A model generated the notes under the pieces. That model was not told where the DNA came from and made no database searches. It saw only the letters and a list, made by a program, of their open reading frames with translations. From positions 17,107,747-17,171,746 of the forward strand of contig NC_034438.1 of NCBI RefSeq assembly GCF_002078875.1: a stretch of 64,000 nucleotides of DNA. Reading direction: 5' to 3'. The position numbers and the translations under genes are program-made. Source of the stretch: Numida meleagris (Eukaryota; Chordata; Aves; Galliformes; Numididae). Positions 38,901 to 53,900 of this stretch are shown here, piece by piece; position 1 is the stretch's first letter; every line of letters starts with the position of its first letter.

Positions 38901-41900
38901 CGGGCTCTCAGAAAACAGCACCATGGGCTTACTGTTGGAGGACACCTACCTGTGCGATCTATTGTAGGGAACTCAATGACCTCTTGAGGTCCCTTCCAAC
39001 CCCTGCAACTCTGTGATTTTGTGACACATGATGCTATTTATTTCCCCCTATGCTTCAGAAAAGCAAGCTGTCAGTGCTCAGTCGATCTTGTGGGAAACCC
39101 GGAAGAATCAAAAGGTACCTATCTTGGACCTAAGCTTTGAAGTTTGGAGAGGATGAGTTTCTTTGTCATGTAAACCACAGATTAGTAGCATACACCCACG
39201 GCTAAGCACAGTAAAGCTTTAGTAGAAAAAAAAAAAGTAGAACTGCAAGACACCTAAAAACTGTGGGATGGAGACATGGGGGTTAGTCTTCAGACAAGAA
39301 AAGCAACTCTAAAGCTGAGTGAAAGATTCCTCATTATAATCTAGTCATAATTCATGGCCTACCAATAAAAGCTAGGACACAAAAAGGATGCTGCTTCTGG
39401 TAGAAATTAGATTAGACCAATTGTCAGAACTAAAAACTACAAAACAGTAAACTAATACTTTGATGCTTCATCATAAACAGTGACAGACAAATAGTAAAGA
39501 AAAAAGGAATTAAAGCAAAGAATCAAATTGATCTGAGCAATAAAACCACTGCTGGGAAATAAAAATTATTTTGCAGCCCTGTAGCAAGTGTGCAATCAAG
39601 CTAGTCAGTCAACAGCCAGACTTAGATGCAGCCATCCAGAGTTCAAGTGTTCCAGCTAATAACTTAACAGTTTTCCCCTAAGTCCATCCATAGCAGCAGC
39701 ACATATTCACATCTACAATTAGTTCTATCAAGAATTTTGGACTTTAAAATCAGGGAACTTCAGATGTGAAATCTGCAGCACAACCATATGCAGTAACCCT
39801 GATGTCAAACAATAATAATAGTAATAGGCTTTGTATTTTGTGGGATATTTTTTGAGAAAAAATGGACAATTACAGACAAAGGAAATTGATTACATTCTGT
39901 CAGCTGAAAAGGAAATTTAATATAGGAAGGATGCAACTATGGAAATACATCTAATTTAGCATATTGAATCACAGAGGAGTTAAATGAGGCTATGAGGCCA
40001 ACACAAACCTTCAAACGCACCACCAATATGAATTTAGCACACTGGCAGATGTGTTGTATATACATGTGGATGGATATACCATCAGGGAACATCTCTAAAC
40101 TATATTTCCACAGCCTGAAAATAAATACAGGAAAAGGTAGACAAAAAATCACATAGACAAATAGAATCAGTCACAAAACCCTAAGATTTTCGTGCTTTTA
40201 ATTTTTATAAAATCCTTCTAGATAAATGGCACAGAACCTCATCTGCTCTGGTCTTTTTCTCCTGCTTCATCCTTCTGATTCCTTACAAACAAACTTTCAC
40301 CACTCGAGTGACTGGGAATATTCTCCGTACACACCTAAGAGCTAAAGTTTGTCTTTTGCAGATCAGTCTTCTTTTTTGCCTGGAAACTGCTAGCCACTGA
40401 CATTGAAAATTTTGATAAAAGATATATATACTACATATAACTTATAATTTTCCTATGGAAAAGCATACAACTTAGTATTTCCAGCTAAGTTCTTCAGGGT
40501 GGATCAGCAGGATTTACAGTTAGATATCTGTTTAACATCAGTAAGAGCTACCATCTCTACCTTTTCAAAATGTGTCCCCACAAATGAGCTCTCCCATACC
40601 TCTTTGTAAATACAGTTCCATCAGCATAACAGAACAGCAGGGAGGATCACAGGAATATGAAAACATCTACCAAGTCCTTCTGGAAGCAATAACATGGAAT
40701 TCTAGCAAAAACAGAAAAGAATTCTTCTCTGAAAGAGTGGTCAGGAGCTGGAACAGGCTGCACAGGGATGTATTTGAGTCATCATCCCTGGAGGTGTTCA
40801 AGAAACATTCAGATATTGTACTGAGGGATATGGTTTAGTGGGGAAATACTGGTGGTAGGTGGATGGTTGGACTGGATGATCTTGGAAGGTCTTTTTCAGC
40901 CTTGGTGATTCTGTGATTCAAAGGGCCTACAAAAGCTCTAGAATGAACATAGTTGAATTTCATTTGTTAGGTGATGATAGATAGAGCATTACATTCACAG
41001 GCTCTCACAACATCTGGACCATAGCTGTAATTTTTCCAGAGTAGCTGGTGGTAGAAAAACCTAGAATAGTGAAATCCTTCCTAGAAAGGTAATACAAGAA
41101 CAGTGCTACTAAAGGATAAGCTTAGGTTGCTGGTGAAAACCAGTCCTCAAGAAGTATTTCACAAGCAGGCCATAGGTCTTTTACTATCCTCCTAGAAAGA
41201 GTTTCTGTGCTCACTACCATTCTTCAGTTAGTCCACAATGCACAGTAAAACAAAGCTATAAATAAACAGAAGCTGGAGCCCGTATACCAGTTTAGTGACA
41301 TTTGAGCTACGTGTGAGATATGTGGAATACCAAAGAGAGACACAAACAGTCAGAATGTACTATCTCATCTCCATAGATGAACAAGAAAATAAGTGGCTTC
41401 CTAGAACTGATTTCTGACTTCACAGAAATGTTCAATACCTCCCCCTATAAGGACCCTTTAAAAAAAAAAAAAAAAGAGAGAGATTGAGACTGAAGCTACC
41501 CACAGGACATCCGGGAGACAAGAGCAAAGAATTTGCATTATCACATTCATCATGCCACAAAGGCTTAAAAGCAGCAAGCTTGAGCTAACGTAAGCAAAGA
41601 CTTGTATGAATATTTTAAGAGAGGCCAGGAGGGAAACGAAAACCATTCAGGGAGCGACCTGGGAGAAGAGATGGGAAGAAGCAGATTTACGTAATACAGA
41701 GCATACGGCTGTTTCCCAGTGGCCACGAAATCCATGTTTAGCACTTAAATCAATGGCCTTGTTTCCAATAGTAGCTTGCAGCAGTTCCTAAAAATCTCCT
41801 CTGCTTTGAATTGAGTACAATTTAGCATCAAAAAAAGCAGGCATTTATTTCACATCCTAATTTAGACATCCACTTTCTAGACCTTTTCATTCCTATTTTA

Positions 41901-44900
41901 GGACACAGAAGAAACCTGAAAATTTTAACAATGTCTTCCCAGACCTGTATGCTACTGCAGATGCCACAGAGGAAATACAGATTGCTTACTGTGATGTTTT
42001 TTCCTTCCCTCCATCAACAGTAATTCACAACATAAAATAAGAAACTCAGAGATAAATACCAACTTCTCAGCTGTGACAAATTCAGACAATACTCCAAATA
42101 TAAATGTCCTAGGTTTTAAATAAAACAACAAGAGCAACAACAAAACAACAACAAACAAACAAACCCAAAATTGAGTTCTGGATCAGCTCTTCCCTGGCAT
42201 TCAGGCAGGGTACAAATACAAGGGCGCGGTTCATCTCTGAAATTAGCATTTGAAAAGCTATTTTTATAAGCATAACAGCAGTCAAGATAACATGGCTAAC
42301 CACTCGGTTAGCTATTAGCTCTGTTTGAAAACAGATGGATGATTACTAGCTATGCACAATCAAAATGCACACTGCACCCTGAAAGGTTAACATGCAGAGT
42401 GCATGCCCTTCAAAACCTAAAGAACACTTGGTGAAATTTTTCTGAACTGAAAAAAATTTTTCCTGCACTTCTTTTTTACAAAATGAAAAGCTGAAACAAA
42501 AGACAGGGCTCCCTCCCATTCTGCTCTGCCAAGCTGTGGCAGTCCTGGTCTGCAGGCTGGAGTTTTCTTTGCATGCCTATTCAACCTCTGCCTCTGCAAA
42601 CATCTTGAAATTAGCTTTTGAAATGTACTAATGCACCAAAGGAAACTCCTGAAAGCTCAGCCAACTTTCTGACTACATACAAAAGGCCAGATAAGCACAG
42701 TGTGCCAAGCTCTTGTCAAAGAATAGTCTTCTTACCTTGGGTAAGCATTTCCAAAAACCTGTCTCAAAAGCTGAACCCGTGCCAGATAGCCCAACAGTGG
42801 GTATACAGTAATCATCTGGAACAGCAGAAATATTCTTGCAATAAAAGACATGATGTCGTTGCTGGGAAAGTTATCTAGAAAATTCTAAACAGAGGCAAAA
42901 TGTTACACTTACCAATGGTGTCTTGATTACATTTATGTGCTGGTTTTTAATAGCTGTGCTCAAGAAAGAAGATGGCAAAAGCCAAGCAACTTTAAATGCT
43001 AGATTAACCCCATAAATATACCTACAAAATACTCTTTCTCCCTTTTGAAATTGTTATGTAACCAAGTACCACTTATTTTTTTAATATTAAAGAGATGATG
43101 TCAGTTTCAATGTTAACAATAAAAAATTATTTTCTAATCTCAACATTCAAAAATAATGAAGTCTATGCAGCAGCTGACTTCTTAGACAAACAAATTAATG
43201 TGCTCTTATTACCTCTCATATCATATCTAAAGAGTGAAGAAAAAAGGTATTTATTTAGTAAAATTGGATCATAATCATAAACAAAAAGACATTGGAAACA
43301 CCTGAAAACCCGAGTAGTATAAGACTTAGATTACATGGAAATATGTAAGTGGCTTTATAATATTATAGGATATCTAGGACATTATGGGATATCTAGGATA
43401 ACTACCGAAAATAAACTATAAGAAAAACAGTTGTCATCCATTATCTACGGATTTTATCCCATTACATTACCACGAATGTTTAAAAAAGAAAAAACATTTC
43501 CTGGTTAAGCACTAGTGACAGTTCTAAATAACCTACAGTCATAGGAAGCCTTTAAAAGCTGCTTTATTGCTACCTACTATGCAGGTGACGTGGATCACTT
43601 TGCATAAAATGCATCACCAGTTTACAATTCCTATCTTTGAAGTAGACAAGGGTGTGAGCATCAGCCTTGCCTATAGGCAGAGAAGAGTTTTATAGCCTTT
43701 ACAGCAGTGCTATGTGTTTCTGTTATCTGAAGAACTTTGTTGGCAAGGCCCACCACAGTGCTAGACTGCGTACCTACCCATAGCAAGGACTCATGTGTGA
43801 ATATGCTTGCATTTCTTTTTATGTTTTGTGGTTGGGTTTGTTTTTGTAGAGTACTTGAAACTAGCCCCAGGGACCAGGATTTGTCACTGCACACACACAA
43901 TTAAATGTAAACATGATCCTTTTCAGAAATAAATACGCTAAAAATTCAAGTCTGCACTGCTTCTTTTGGTCTTTTCTTCATTTTCACAGAGGATTTATTT
44001 AATGTTTGTTTTTAGAGAACTACCGGCAACCAGACATGAATGCTAATGAGATAACAAAAGCATTACTCATCTGCTTGTGGTAGTGCCAATGAAGCATCAG
44101 ACAACTGACCAGAGTGAAGAACAGATGTGTCTGCCAGGGTGAATCATGAAGCAAGCAGCAGAAGCAGTTGTTTTTTTAATACTTAATTAAAGGTCAAGGA
44201 TGAATATGTAGTGCAGTAAAACATCTTACCTGCTCAATACATTCTTTGGATAGTGGTGGTGAAGGAAAAGATGCAAAAATTATCACTCCAACATACAGAT
44301 ATGTTAATCCCACCAGGAAGTAAGCAATGGAGAGGTCTCTCACCTGAGGAAAAATAAAGCCTTATTTTGGCCAGCACTGTCACACCAAAGCAGGCCAAAG
44401 AAAGAACTCAGTAGATTTCTATTGCATTTGCTACTGTTGCTTTTGTATTTTATATTTTTATTATTATTTTTTTTTTACATCTTTTACTATTTTTACTATC
44501 ACTTACTACTGCTTGAATGGAGACTTCAAATCTGGTGCTGGATCAGACCAGAAAGTGCAAGATAACTCAAACTGGAGACTGACAAGTATTACACATTTAT
44601 CCAGATATGCAAAGTATACAAGAAAAAGATATTCCAATATAAGTAGCATGCTGTTACTGGATGTACAAACCATGAGTTGTTAAAACATACAAACTGAAAA
44701 CACCCCTTTCTTACATTCACCTGTTGCTATTAGAGCCTTAGGGCACAGAGATCGTTGTCAAAGACAAAGCCCATAAATGCCCTTGCTGGGATTAAAATTT
44801 TACAGTTAAAGATATTGGCATACCCAGCTGCAAATATAATGGAAGGTGATACACTCCAAAATAGAAAGAAATATATTGGATATCTGTATGAATACTGTGA

Positions 44901-47900
44901 TAATGGAAGACAGAGCTGATACATAATTAATTAAAAATAAAAATACAACCACAACAAAGCAAAAGCATGGTTAGGCATAGAGGTATATATGTTCTTTAGT
45001 TTATTATTGTATGATATGATGCTTCTTTAAATTTGCCTATCTGCTTTATTACTGAATTTCTACAAATGCTCCAGATAAATGCACTAAATAATAGTTAAAG
45101 AATTTCAGGAGACAGTGCTAAAGCTAAGGAGATAAATCCATATTGAAGTGTATTACATATGTTCACTTCTGAAAATGTTGTCATTATTTCTGGTTTATCT
45201 AATAAGACACAAAATGTATTCAAAGTCTGTTAGCAACATTTAGTACTGGAATACGAGCAGCAAATCTTCTCAATACTTTATGAAATTGCAGAATTCACAT
45301 ACACAGTATGATGACTTAACAGCAGTGTACCTAGAGTTTTGTCTTTATCAACTCCTTTTTTTAGAAATAAAGACAGACATTTTTATTTTTTTAGTAATTA
45401 ATGAATTATATTCTGTATAAATGTACGCTACGCTACAAGACTGTCATTACCTTATAGCAAACCATTTGTTCAGCTGCTGCTAATAATCAGCTTCTTAGAG
45501 GATTATCACTAATGTTTCAATATATGGCCCTATTTTCCTATGACTGAGAAGCAAATCTTATTAACTCAGGCACAGCACCAAATTATTAGGGCCATATGGC
45601 TTGCAGATCAGGATTTTATGGCATCCTGCCAGCTCACAGAGCACAGGTAAAGCTCATGCGCATCTCTGCAAGGAAATGCTTCTCCAAGTGTTTCTTCACA
45701 CTACTTCCTTAACAAAAGAAGTGTATCTTACACCTTTGTGGCATCCTCCGAAGGCAGGCAGTGTCCAGTGAAAATACACACATGGTAGATTACAAGTTTC
45801 AAGAAAAGTTCAGAAGAAAACCAGTTCTCATCTCATTTTGCCAGATCAGTGCCTCTTTTTGTCATCACTTCACACAAAGCCAATGATCTTTCTGATCAGA
45901 CAACACAGCACTGGTAATGCATACCCCATGGTATGCAAAAGGGTCCTTGTACCCCTGACAGCTGCAAGCTCTGTTGCTGGTCAGATATATACAGCTGGAA
46001 GATGCTTGTGTAGCCTCTTCTGTCCTCATGCTTGTTGCTGAGTAAGGACTACAAACTTCAGCAGAGGTTAAGGAATACAATTCTATTTAAATTATTCCCA
46101 GAATTTCTTCATGCTGACGGAGGAAAGCGTACAGGCTTTTTGATACCAACTAAATCTGTAATAGCACTAGTGCCGATCATAACTCATTTTTAAAATACTA
46201 AACACAATCCTCCAGATTTCTTACAGCTATCTGTGAGTAACTTCCATTAACTGTGAGAGTCAGACACGTTCACAGTTAGGTGGCTTTGCAGACAGATATG
46301 GACTCTCATCTCTGGAAGACAGTACTTGGACAATTTTTCAAAATGCACTGAAGACCTTCTAAAGGCACATTATCTGACAGAATTTGTTTAAAGTTGCTTT
46401 AAATTTGCTATTTTAAGTGTATTCCCCATTCATAAAGATAGCACAGTAACTATCAGTTGCTATTTGTATTTGGCTTACATACAATCTCTATAAACAAATG
46501 TCAAATTATTTTTGCTGTGACAAGTACTTGCAGTTGTGAGGGAATGTGATCTGAAAACAAATCCACGCAAATTAATTCCTTTGGACTACACTTGATTAAG
46601 GCTCACTAGCATGTGTGCTATTACCTGTGATTATATTAACTAGTCCATGCTCCCAGAGTTTCTAAAGAGTGCTTGATTTAATAATAACTAAAACTAAACG
46701 TCGTGATAATTTTTATAACGTACTTTCATAGCACATGACACAATATAGCCTTGACTTCAGGTGCTGTCACAACACAAACAGTATTCAGATTTTGATGTCT
46801 GTAAGCAAAGAAAACTAACAGTGGCAATCAAAAACCAAACTTTATCTTTCTTCAAAGACATCAACTGCATTGCAAATATCTGCTTCTGAGTAAGGAAAAA
46901 GCCACTTGGAGGGTTATCTTTGTACAAGCATGTGTGTGCTTGTGACAGGAACACCTTTTGATTACTATTGAGGATACCTGAGTTCACTCTCTAAAGACCT
47001 TGACTATAAATACTGTTTAGACAGCATAATTACAGATAAAACTAAAGGACACATGGGGAGAGTTAAAAGGATTATTTTTAGATAACAGAACAATAATCGC
47101 ATTTGTCTATTTTAAATTTAATACTAAGATGGTGATAGCTCTTTTTCCACTCAGGTGAGAGCTGCCTAAACATAAATACAGCAGTCCTTGCATCTAGAGT
47201 TTATAATCTAAAAATCAAATGTAGAACAGATGGTTGAAAGAAAGAAGTATATGGGGGATCAGAGAGGAGGGGAAGTATCACAGATAACAGGCAGGTCACA
47301 GTCCGTAGGATTGACTGCTTGCCACCTGCCAAGCCCTTCTTGAGTATATCTGAAATAACAAGCAGCTGCAGAAGTGGAAACTGGGCAATACTTCAGCTAC
47401 AGTTATTGCTGACTAGGAGTTTTTCTGGTCAAGATACACAGAATGATGTGTTAAAAGGGACTCTGAAGTTACAGAAAACTGGGAGCCTAAGGCTAGCAGC
47501 AGTCACAGAAGAGACACAGAAACTGGCTTCCTAAAAGAAGGACCAGTCTGATAGGTCAGGTGAAGCTAACTTAAGGAGAGCTCTGATAGCACAAGACATT
47601 ATATTGCAAGCCATGGACGAATACCCAAGCACAGGCTGGGTGCAGCGCAGTGAAGGCTCCGTGGCTCCAGATGTATTTCCTCTGTGATGATGAAAAGAGC
47701 AGGCAACTTTCAGGCCTTGTTTTCCCTGTCACAGGACCTGGGGAAAGCAGCTTATTTTTTCTTACGTACTATAGTGAAAGCTAGTTTGCAGTCAGTTTTA
47801 AGATAGAGAATCCTGTATCGTTGTGTAGTAATTACTACTGTATTAGAAATAGTAGCTTTTTACCGCACATTTCAGATTGGTCACTTCTCAAAAGGCAGGT

Positions 47901-50900
47901 GCTGCTTCTGTAATACCTCAGCTAGACTCTGATCCATAGCTTAAAAACAGACTTTACCTGTTCAAGTGATAACATATAACAGGATGACTAAAGCACTTCA
48001 CTAAGATCCACAATGCTGTGCATAATCTTGGCTGGAAAGAGAAACTGATGGTAGAGTATTATCAATGGAAGCTCACTCTGTTCTTGAGGAATAAACAATG
48101 ACCCAATACTGCAGAAAATATGCAGAACCCTCAGCTCTGTGCTTTCCACAGATACTGTCCGGACAAAAAGCACTCCCCTGTTCCCTGCCTTTCTCCAGGT
48201 TTGTCTGCAAACAGTTGTTAGGAGATAGCTCTTGCACGCAGAGCACATCCCCTATTCGTACCTGCAGCTGTGTACCCACAGCACTGTATGGGAATAGCAG
48301 CTGGAGGAATCCCCCTCCCATGTGTGTTTTAAACTTTGGGGAGTGATACATCCCTTTGACTAGAATGGAAACTGCTACTGTATTGAATTTGACTCTGTAA
48401 AAGGCACGTTGTTGTTTTTCTTACTCTTTTTCCACCTCTCCAAAGTAGTTCTTATGACTTGTCAAGTTCTGTGCCTTTTCACAGAATGGTCATGGAGGTG
48501 ACATTAATAGCTTGATCCATTCATTAAGCAGCAGTCTCCATTTGATCCCTGTGAGATACTGACATAAGCGAGCATCTTGTTGATACAAATATGTAGGAAG
48601 AAGTTAATCTCTATCTGTGACCTATCACAGAAGTTGAGATCCATATACACACGTAAACTTTCAACTTAGTCCAACAGATCAGTGAAATAATCATAAAACA
48701 GCTCTTCAGCAACATCAATACTTCATTAATATTTGCAAAGCACTTTTCAGACCTAGGTGAAAAGCTTCTGTAAGGTTACAAACAGAAATAAACAGGCAAA
48801 GAAATCCCTAGCCAAATGCAACTCCTAGAAGAACAATGCAGAGATTTGGCTTCCTATTACAAACCTTTCATGCTATAAGAAAAGGTGTTTTTTCCGATCA
48901 GTTTATACACACTTACGCAGTGCAAGAATATTGTTGAGGACTGATTATTGCTGAGATGCACACTGACCTCAAAATCCAACTTAACTCCTAGGGAGGTTGT
49001 TCAGAAAAACTGATTCAAAAGCAGCCAGCAGTTTCTTCCTCCTTAGCACAGGAAAAGCAAGCTGAAGAATATTCCAGGTGCTGCTCTTCACAGCTCTAAT
49101 TGCTTCTTCCAATATAAATGGAAGAGGTAAAGCCCCAGGAAGAGTCTTAATGCAGCAAGGAGGCAGCAGACCTTCTCTGCATACAAAGCTAACTGCAGAA
49201 ATTACAGTACCTTCAGAATGTGAAATCCACAGCTAAGAAAAAATGTAATATTGCCCTCTTGTGTACTGTAACATTTTCTTGCAAGTCATTGAGAACAATT
49301 TACTTATTTTCTTTCTCCAGAGCATTGCTAACCTACACTTTAGTTGACAGACTACTTTCAGAAATGCCTGCAAAATACAAGAAGTCTTCCTAAAGGATTC
49401 ACGACTCCTTTTCTGAGAGACATCACTATCTTGGCTCGCAGGGACAAAAAACATCATGTCATCTCAATGCATTGGTACATAACCTGCACTTCACTTGACT
49501 AATCAAATCAGATGTACTAGTTTTTGATGCATCTAATGCTTTAAAATATTTTAATGATATTGTAGCTAACTTTCCAGCCAAAATTGTAATGAAACTGGAC
49601 AGGAATCCCAGAATGTGAGAAAAAAAAAATCAAATAAATGTACTCTGAAACTCTAACACCGCACCATGATTACTCATTTTTTAAGGCTGGAAGACATAAA
49701 GAAAGAGGGCAGTTTCATGTGGATGAGCAATACATAACAAAAGTTAAAAGACCAGCTCAAAAGCTAGGTATCACAGAAGTTCCCAATCCAGACTTCAGCT
49801 CTGAGGATTTCCTAAACAGGGTCAAGTTTCTCTACAAACCTGAACTTCAGTTGTGACACAAATCTACTGAAGCAACTCTCAGAAGAGACATTATCTAGAA
49901 CCCAACATTATTTTTCAGGACTCCACTAGAATCAGTTCTGTGCTTGAGATTCTCCTCTTTTTTGTTTTAAATGCCATGACTTTTTCTACAGCAACCTTGC
50001 CAGTTTTTCTGCCTCCTCTGTGTAATTCGGCCACTTAATGCCAGACTGATCACAAATAAGTCTGGGATGTTCCTCAAGATTTTCATTTGAATAAATTTGT
50101 CATTTGTCTGTTACTCATTGGTAGCCATTATGTATAACCGGTTTCTTATCAGATCACAAAACCAATTTACATATTCTGAAGCTATTACAGTCTCTGGATT
50201 AATTTCAAGAGAAACAGACAGGAAAAAAATAAATGTTGAATAGTAATCTAGTTACAAATCAGCAAAGCCTTTTGGAATTACTTACGTTGTTTTCTTGATT
50301 CTTGTTATTTTGAAGAAGAGTGATGACACAATTGTGGATGAAGAAGGCAAGTGTTAGAACCCCTGTGAGCTGCGGGAACAGAACTCTAAATTCTAAAGGA
50401 GGGGAGAAAAAATGTTAGTAATTTGCTTCAGTGAAACAAACTGTCAATATGCAGATAACATATCCTGTGGTGGAGTCTACTGGCAAAAACAAGAATGATC
50501 ATATTGAAAAGGGACAACTGTCCTTGACGATAGCCAACACAAATATTTAATTAGGAAGTACAAAATGTATGAAGATGGTGGTTACTATGTTACACACTCT
50601 CCAGGAAAGTTATTTGCATGACCCCAGCCACTAAAGATTATCAGGTTAATCCAGGACTTAAACATACAAGCTTTTCTGCTTCTCAACAATGTAATCGCAG
50701 AGCATTTTTGAGGCAGGAATTTGTTCCACTGCAGCTGTAAATGTTCTGGTCCCCAACAATGGAAACAAGAGGAAAGCTATTATATGCTCTGTGAGCTTCC
50801 TTTGTTTTTTGAAATGACGAAGATTAGCAATTTGGTTATACTTCTAGAAGAAAACTGCCATATGCAGGTGTTAAAGACATGCTGCTTCAAAACCAGGGTA

Positions 50901-53900
50901 CGGGCCCCTTCCCTAACCCTTTGCAGCATCTATGGTGCCTTTTTTTTTTTTCCTCTTTAGTCTCCATGGAAACAGCACTGTATTGTTTCTTTGAATACTT
51001 GAAGGATTATGTTAATTATGTTGGATACTTGAAGGGTCTGTTCAGCCTAGAAAAGAAAAAACTGAGAGGGGATCTGATCAATAAGCGTAGGAAGTAATTA
51101 GACAAGGCCAGGCTCTTTTCAGTGCTGTATAGCGATAGGACGAGGGGTCCCAGACAGTCAAAAACTGGAACACAGAAAGTTCCACACAAATAGGTGGAAG
51201 AAGTTCTACAGTAAGGGTGACAGAGCTCTGGAACAGGTTGTCCAGAGAGATTGTGGAGTCTCCTTCTTCGGAGATATTCAAGATTCATCTGGATGCCTAC
51301 CTGTGCAACCTACTGTAGGAAAACAGCTTTAGCAGAGGGGCTAGACTAAATGATTTCTAGAGGCCCCTTCCAACCCTTGCAATTCTGTGATTATGTCCAC
51401 AATACTTTTCCTGGAAGTGCTGCAACTGATCTAAGAATCTACCAATGCCATAACATGCTTAAAGCACAATATTTGTTGATATTATATAAGGATATGTGTA
51501 TGCTTGAGAGAGTTACAGGAATTGGAGATCCCAGAGCTAGCTCAGCTTCTGTAAAACATCCAGCAAGATAGCAAAACATTCATCAGATGCTCAAAAACAC
51601 TTACAGACCACACGGAGCTCTATGCAAACATATCTAAACCGGCCTTCTCAAAAGAGCTGTGAAGTGAGCAAGTTAAAAACCACTTAAAAGCAATTAACAA
51701 AGGGCTCAACAAGGCTGACAGAATATACTTTCCATAAGGCTGGACTCACAGTATTTTCAGTACCTAACTCACATGAGGTGCTATCAACAGAATTCAGAGT
51801 GCAAGCAAGTTTTGGGTTTTCCATCCACCACTTTAATGTCAATAATAAAAGCTGAACCATCAGATTCAGAATTTCTCTCAGCATTGTTTCCCCATCACTA
51901 CCACAACCTTCTGTAGCTGGATACGTAGGCATCACCTACACGCTTTGTCTATTTTCTAACAGTATCAGTAATATTGCCAAAATAGTCTAACCACTGGGTA
52001 CTCCACTTCTTGCACATATAATGCTATAAATCACAGGGATTGATTCAATTCAATATATGGCAACCTGATCTCGTGGGTGGCAACACTGCCCATGACAGTG
52101 GAGTTGGAACTGATTGGTCTTTAAAGTCCCTTCCAAATCTAATCATTCAATGATTCTACGATAATATTGGAAGACATAACTCCTGTAAAGAGTGGGGAAA
52201 AACAGCTTAAGACCTGGCCCTAACCTCTCTTTTCAGGTTTCTTAAACCAAGAAACCAATCTCTTTAGACTATCTGTTCATTCAGTAGGACTGTTTATACA
52301 ATCGTAACATCTCACAGAGTGATTTGTAATGTTACTGTGAGAGGGGGGAAAAAGCAAAACAACATTCAAGAAAGGAAAGAAAGATACCGGAAAGCTAACA
52401 GGTGTTGGAAGTGAAGATTCCTGAACCTCTAGATGCAACTTCAGACAGTATTTCCTTACTCTGCTTACCTCACAAAGACGTTAAGAGGTGAACAAGACAG
52501 ACATTTATAAATTGTTTCAGAAAGTCTCAAACCCATGATGTATGTTTCATTACTGTATCTTAACTATCTTACCTGGTACAAAAAATTCATTCTCTATAAA
52601 CAAGTTGAATTCTAAGTGGATTCCCAGCTGAGCAGCCTTTACGGTAACCAGAAGAACTAAGTAGATAACTGAAACTGTACCTAGAAAAGACCAAACAAAT
52701 ACCAAGAGGCAATAGAAAGTATTTTTTGATGTGCTTTTTCTTGCTCCACCCAACTAGTCACCAGTAGCCGAAACTCTTACAGGTAGTATTCATTCTTAAA
52801 AATACAGAATAGTTCTAAATTTTATTTTTGTTTAAGTCAGAGAGAAAAAGCAATGCACTTGCACTGAATGCAAGCACTGAGCATGTTTAATGTTCTTCAA
52901 ATGCTGCACTAGTCACAGTGAACCAGCAATCCCTCATGCTGGTTAGGTAGGGAGAGCTCTAGATGATAACAGACGGATTCCAGATTCAGTTGTCAGGATT
53001 CTAATCTGACACAAGACACAGCTGGCCACAGATAGCACAGCTATCTCAATGTCCACTCATTCAGACCTTGACTGAATAGCCCAGTGAGAGATGAATTAAT
53101 GCTTACTACAGTTGTCAACTTTAAACTGGGAGATAAAAGTTTGATAACAACATTTTGATAACTACTGCTTTAAACTTTGTCATGACCGTAACCCTGGAAA
53201 ACTTTGGTCATAATGCAGGATTTGAACTCCATCTCATTGGTCCAGAGTCATCTAGCAACAACCTGCACAGCTGAAGGATTATGAATAAGATTACAGATAA
53301 TATAAATGCCTTGCTGTGCCTGCCTGTGAGACAGAGAGTATGAACTTGGCTTCTGACACTTAAAGGAGATGGCCAGAAGAAGGGCAGAATAATAACTCCA
53401 CAAAAATTGAAGGAAATCTTGCATCAATAATTAAGGCTACTGTGATGCAGCTTAACAACCAAAATTCTCCGTAGTTTCCTTGCAATTTAGGTTTCCATAA
53501 GCATGAAGATAAGCAAGAGTTTTCTACTAAGATTCATTTTAGCACATCAAAAATAGCCTTCCAATTCTTGTCTGAAAAACTTACAAGGTTTACAGAAGTT
53601 AAACAGCTTTCAACACCTTCTGCATTAGATAATAATCAATTGGAGTTATGAGAAAATTCATGCTTTAATACTCAGGTTAGTTCTCAAATGAAAAATAGTT
53701 GCCTGTGATGCAGCGCTTATTTTAAAAGCAGATGCATTTATGGCCATGTCTCACCTGAAAAATATCTTCTTAACCATTAACTTGATATTCTATATAAAAA
53801 CCTTCCTTTTTATGAAGAAGCCCTATCACTTACTCAGATTGCTACACTGTATTTCCATTTATTAGATCCAGCAATAGCAGTTACAAGCTCTAATTCAGTG

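Larger units (their letters stand above)
35084..42735 (-). other. SLC38A9: SLC38A9 intron (7,652 bp), largest in the window
   Basis: GTAAGA donor and CCCTGTAG acceptor. It contains two CR1 fragments (38940-39021 and 40708-40919), an A run at 41460-41475, and a CAA-rich low-complexity stretch at about 42120-42165. No additional exon of the gene is needed between helices 8 and 9, since the phases join directly. Confidence 0.9.
50393..52572 (-). other. SLC38A9: SLC38A9 intron (2,180 bp)
   Basis: GTAAGA donor, and an acceptor preceded by a TACTAAC branch word. It contains two plus-oriented CR1 fragments, at 51026-51393 and 52060-52162. Confidence 0.9.

Noticed and set aside
40572..40838. An 88-codon plus-strand frame ending in a [14 protein letters not shown] sequence
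   Set aside because: The conserved-looking half is the CR1 3' region; it is a repeat remnant and not a host gene.
42618..42878. An 86-codon plus-strand frame
   Set aside because: It lies opposite the SLC38A9 helix 8 exon on the other strand and is a shadow of that exon.
48480..48492. A TCACAGAATGG word resembling a CR1 3' end
   Set aside because: No other CR1 sequence follows on either side, so it is treated as chance.
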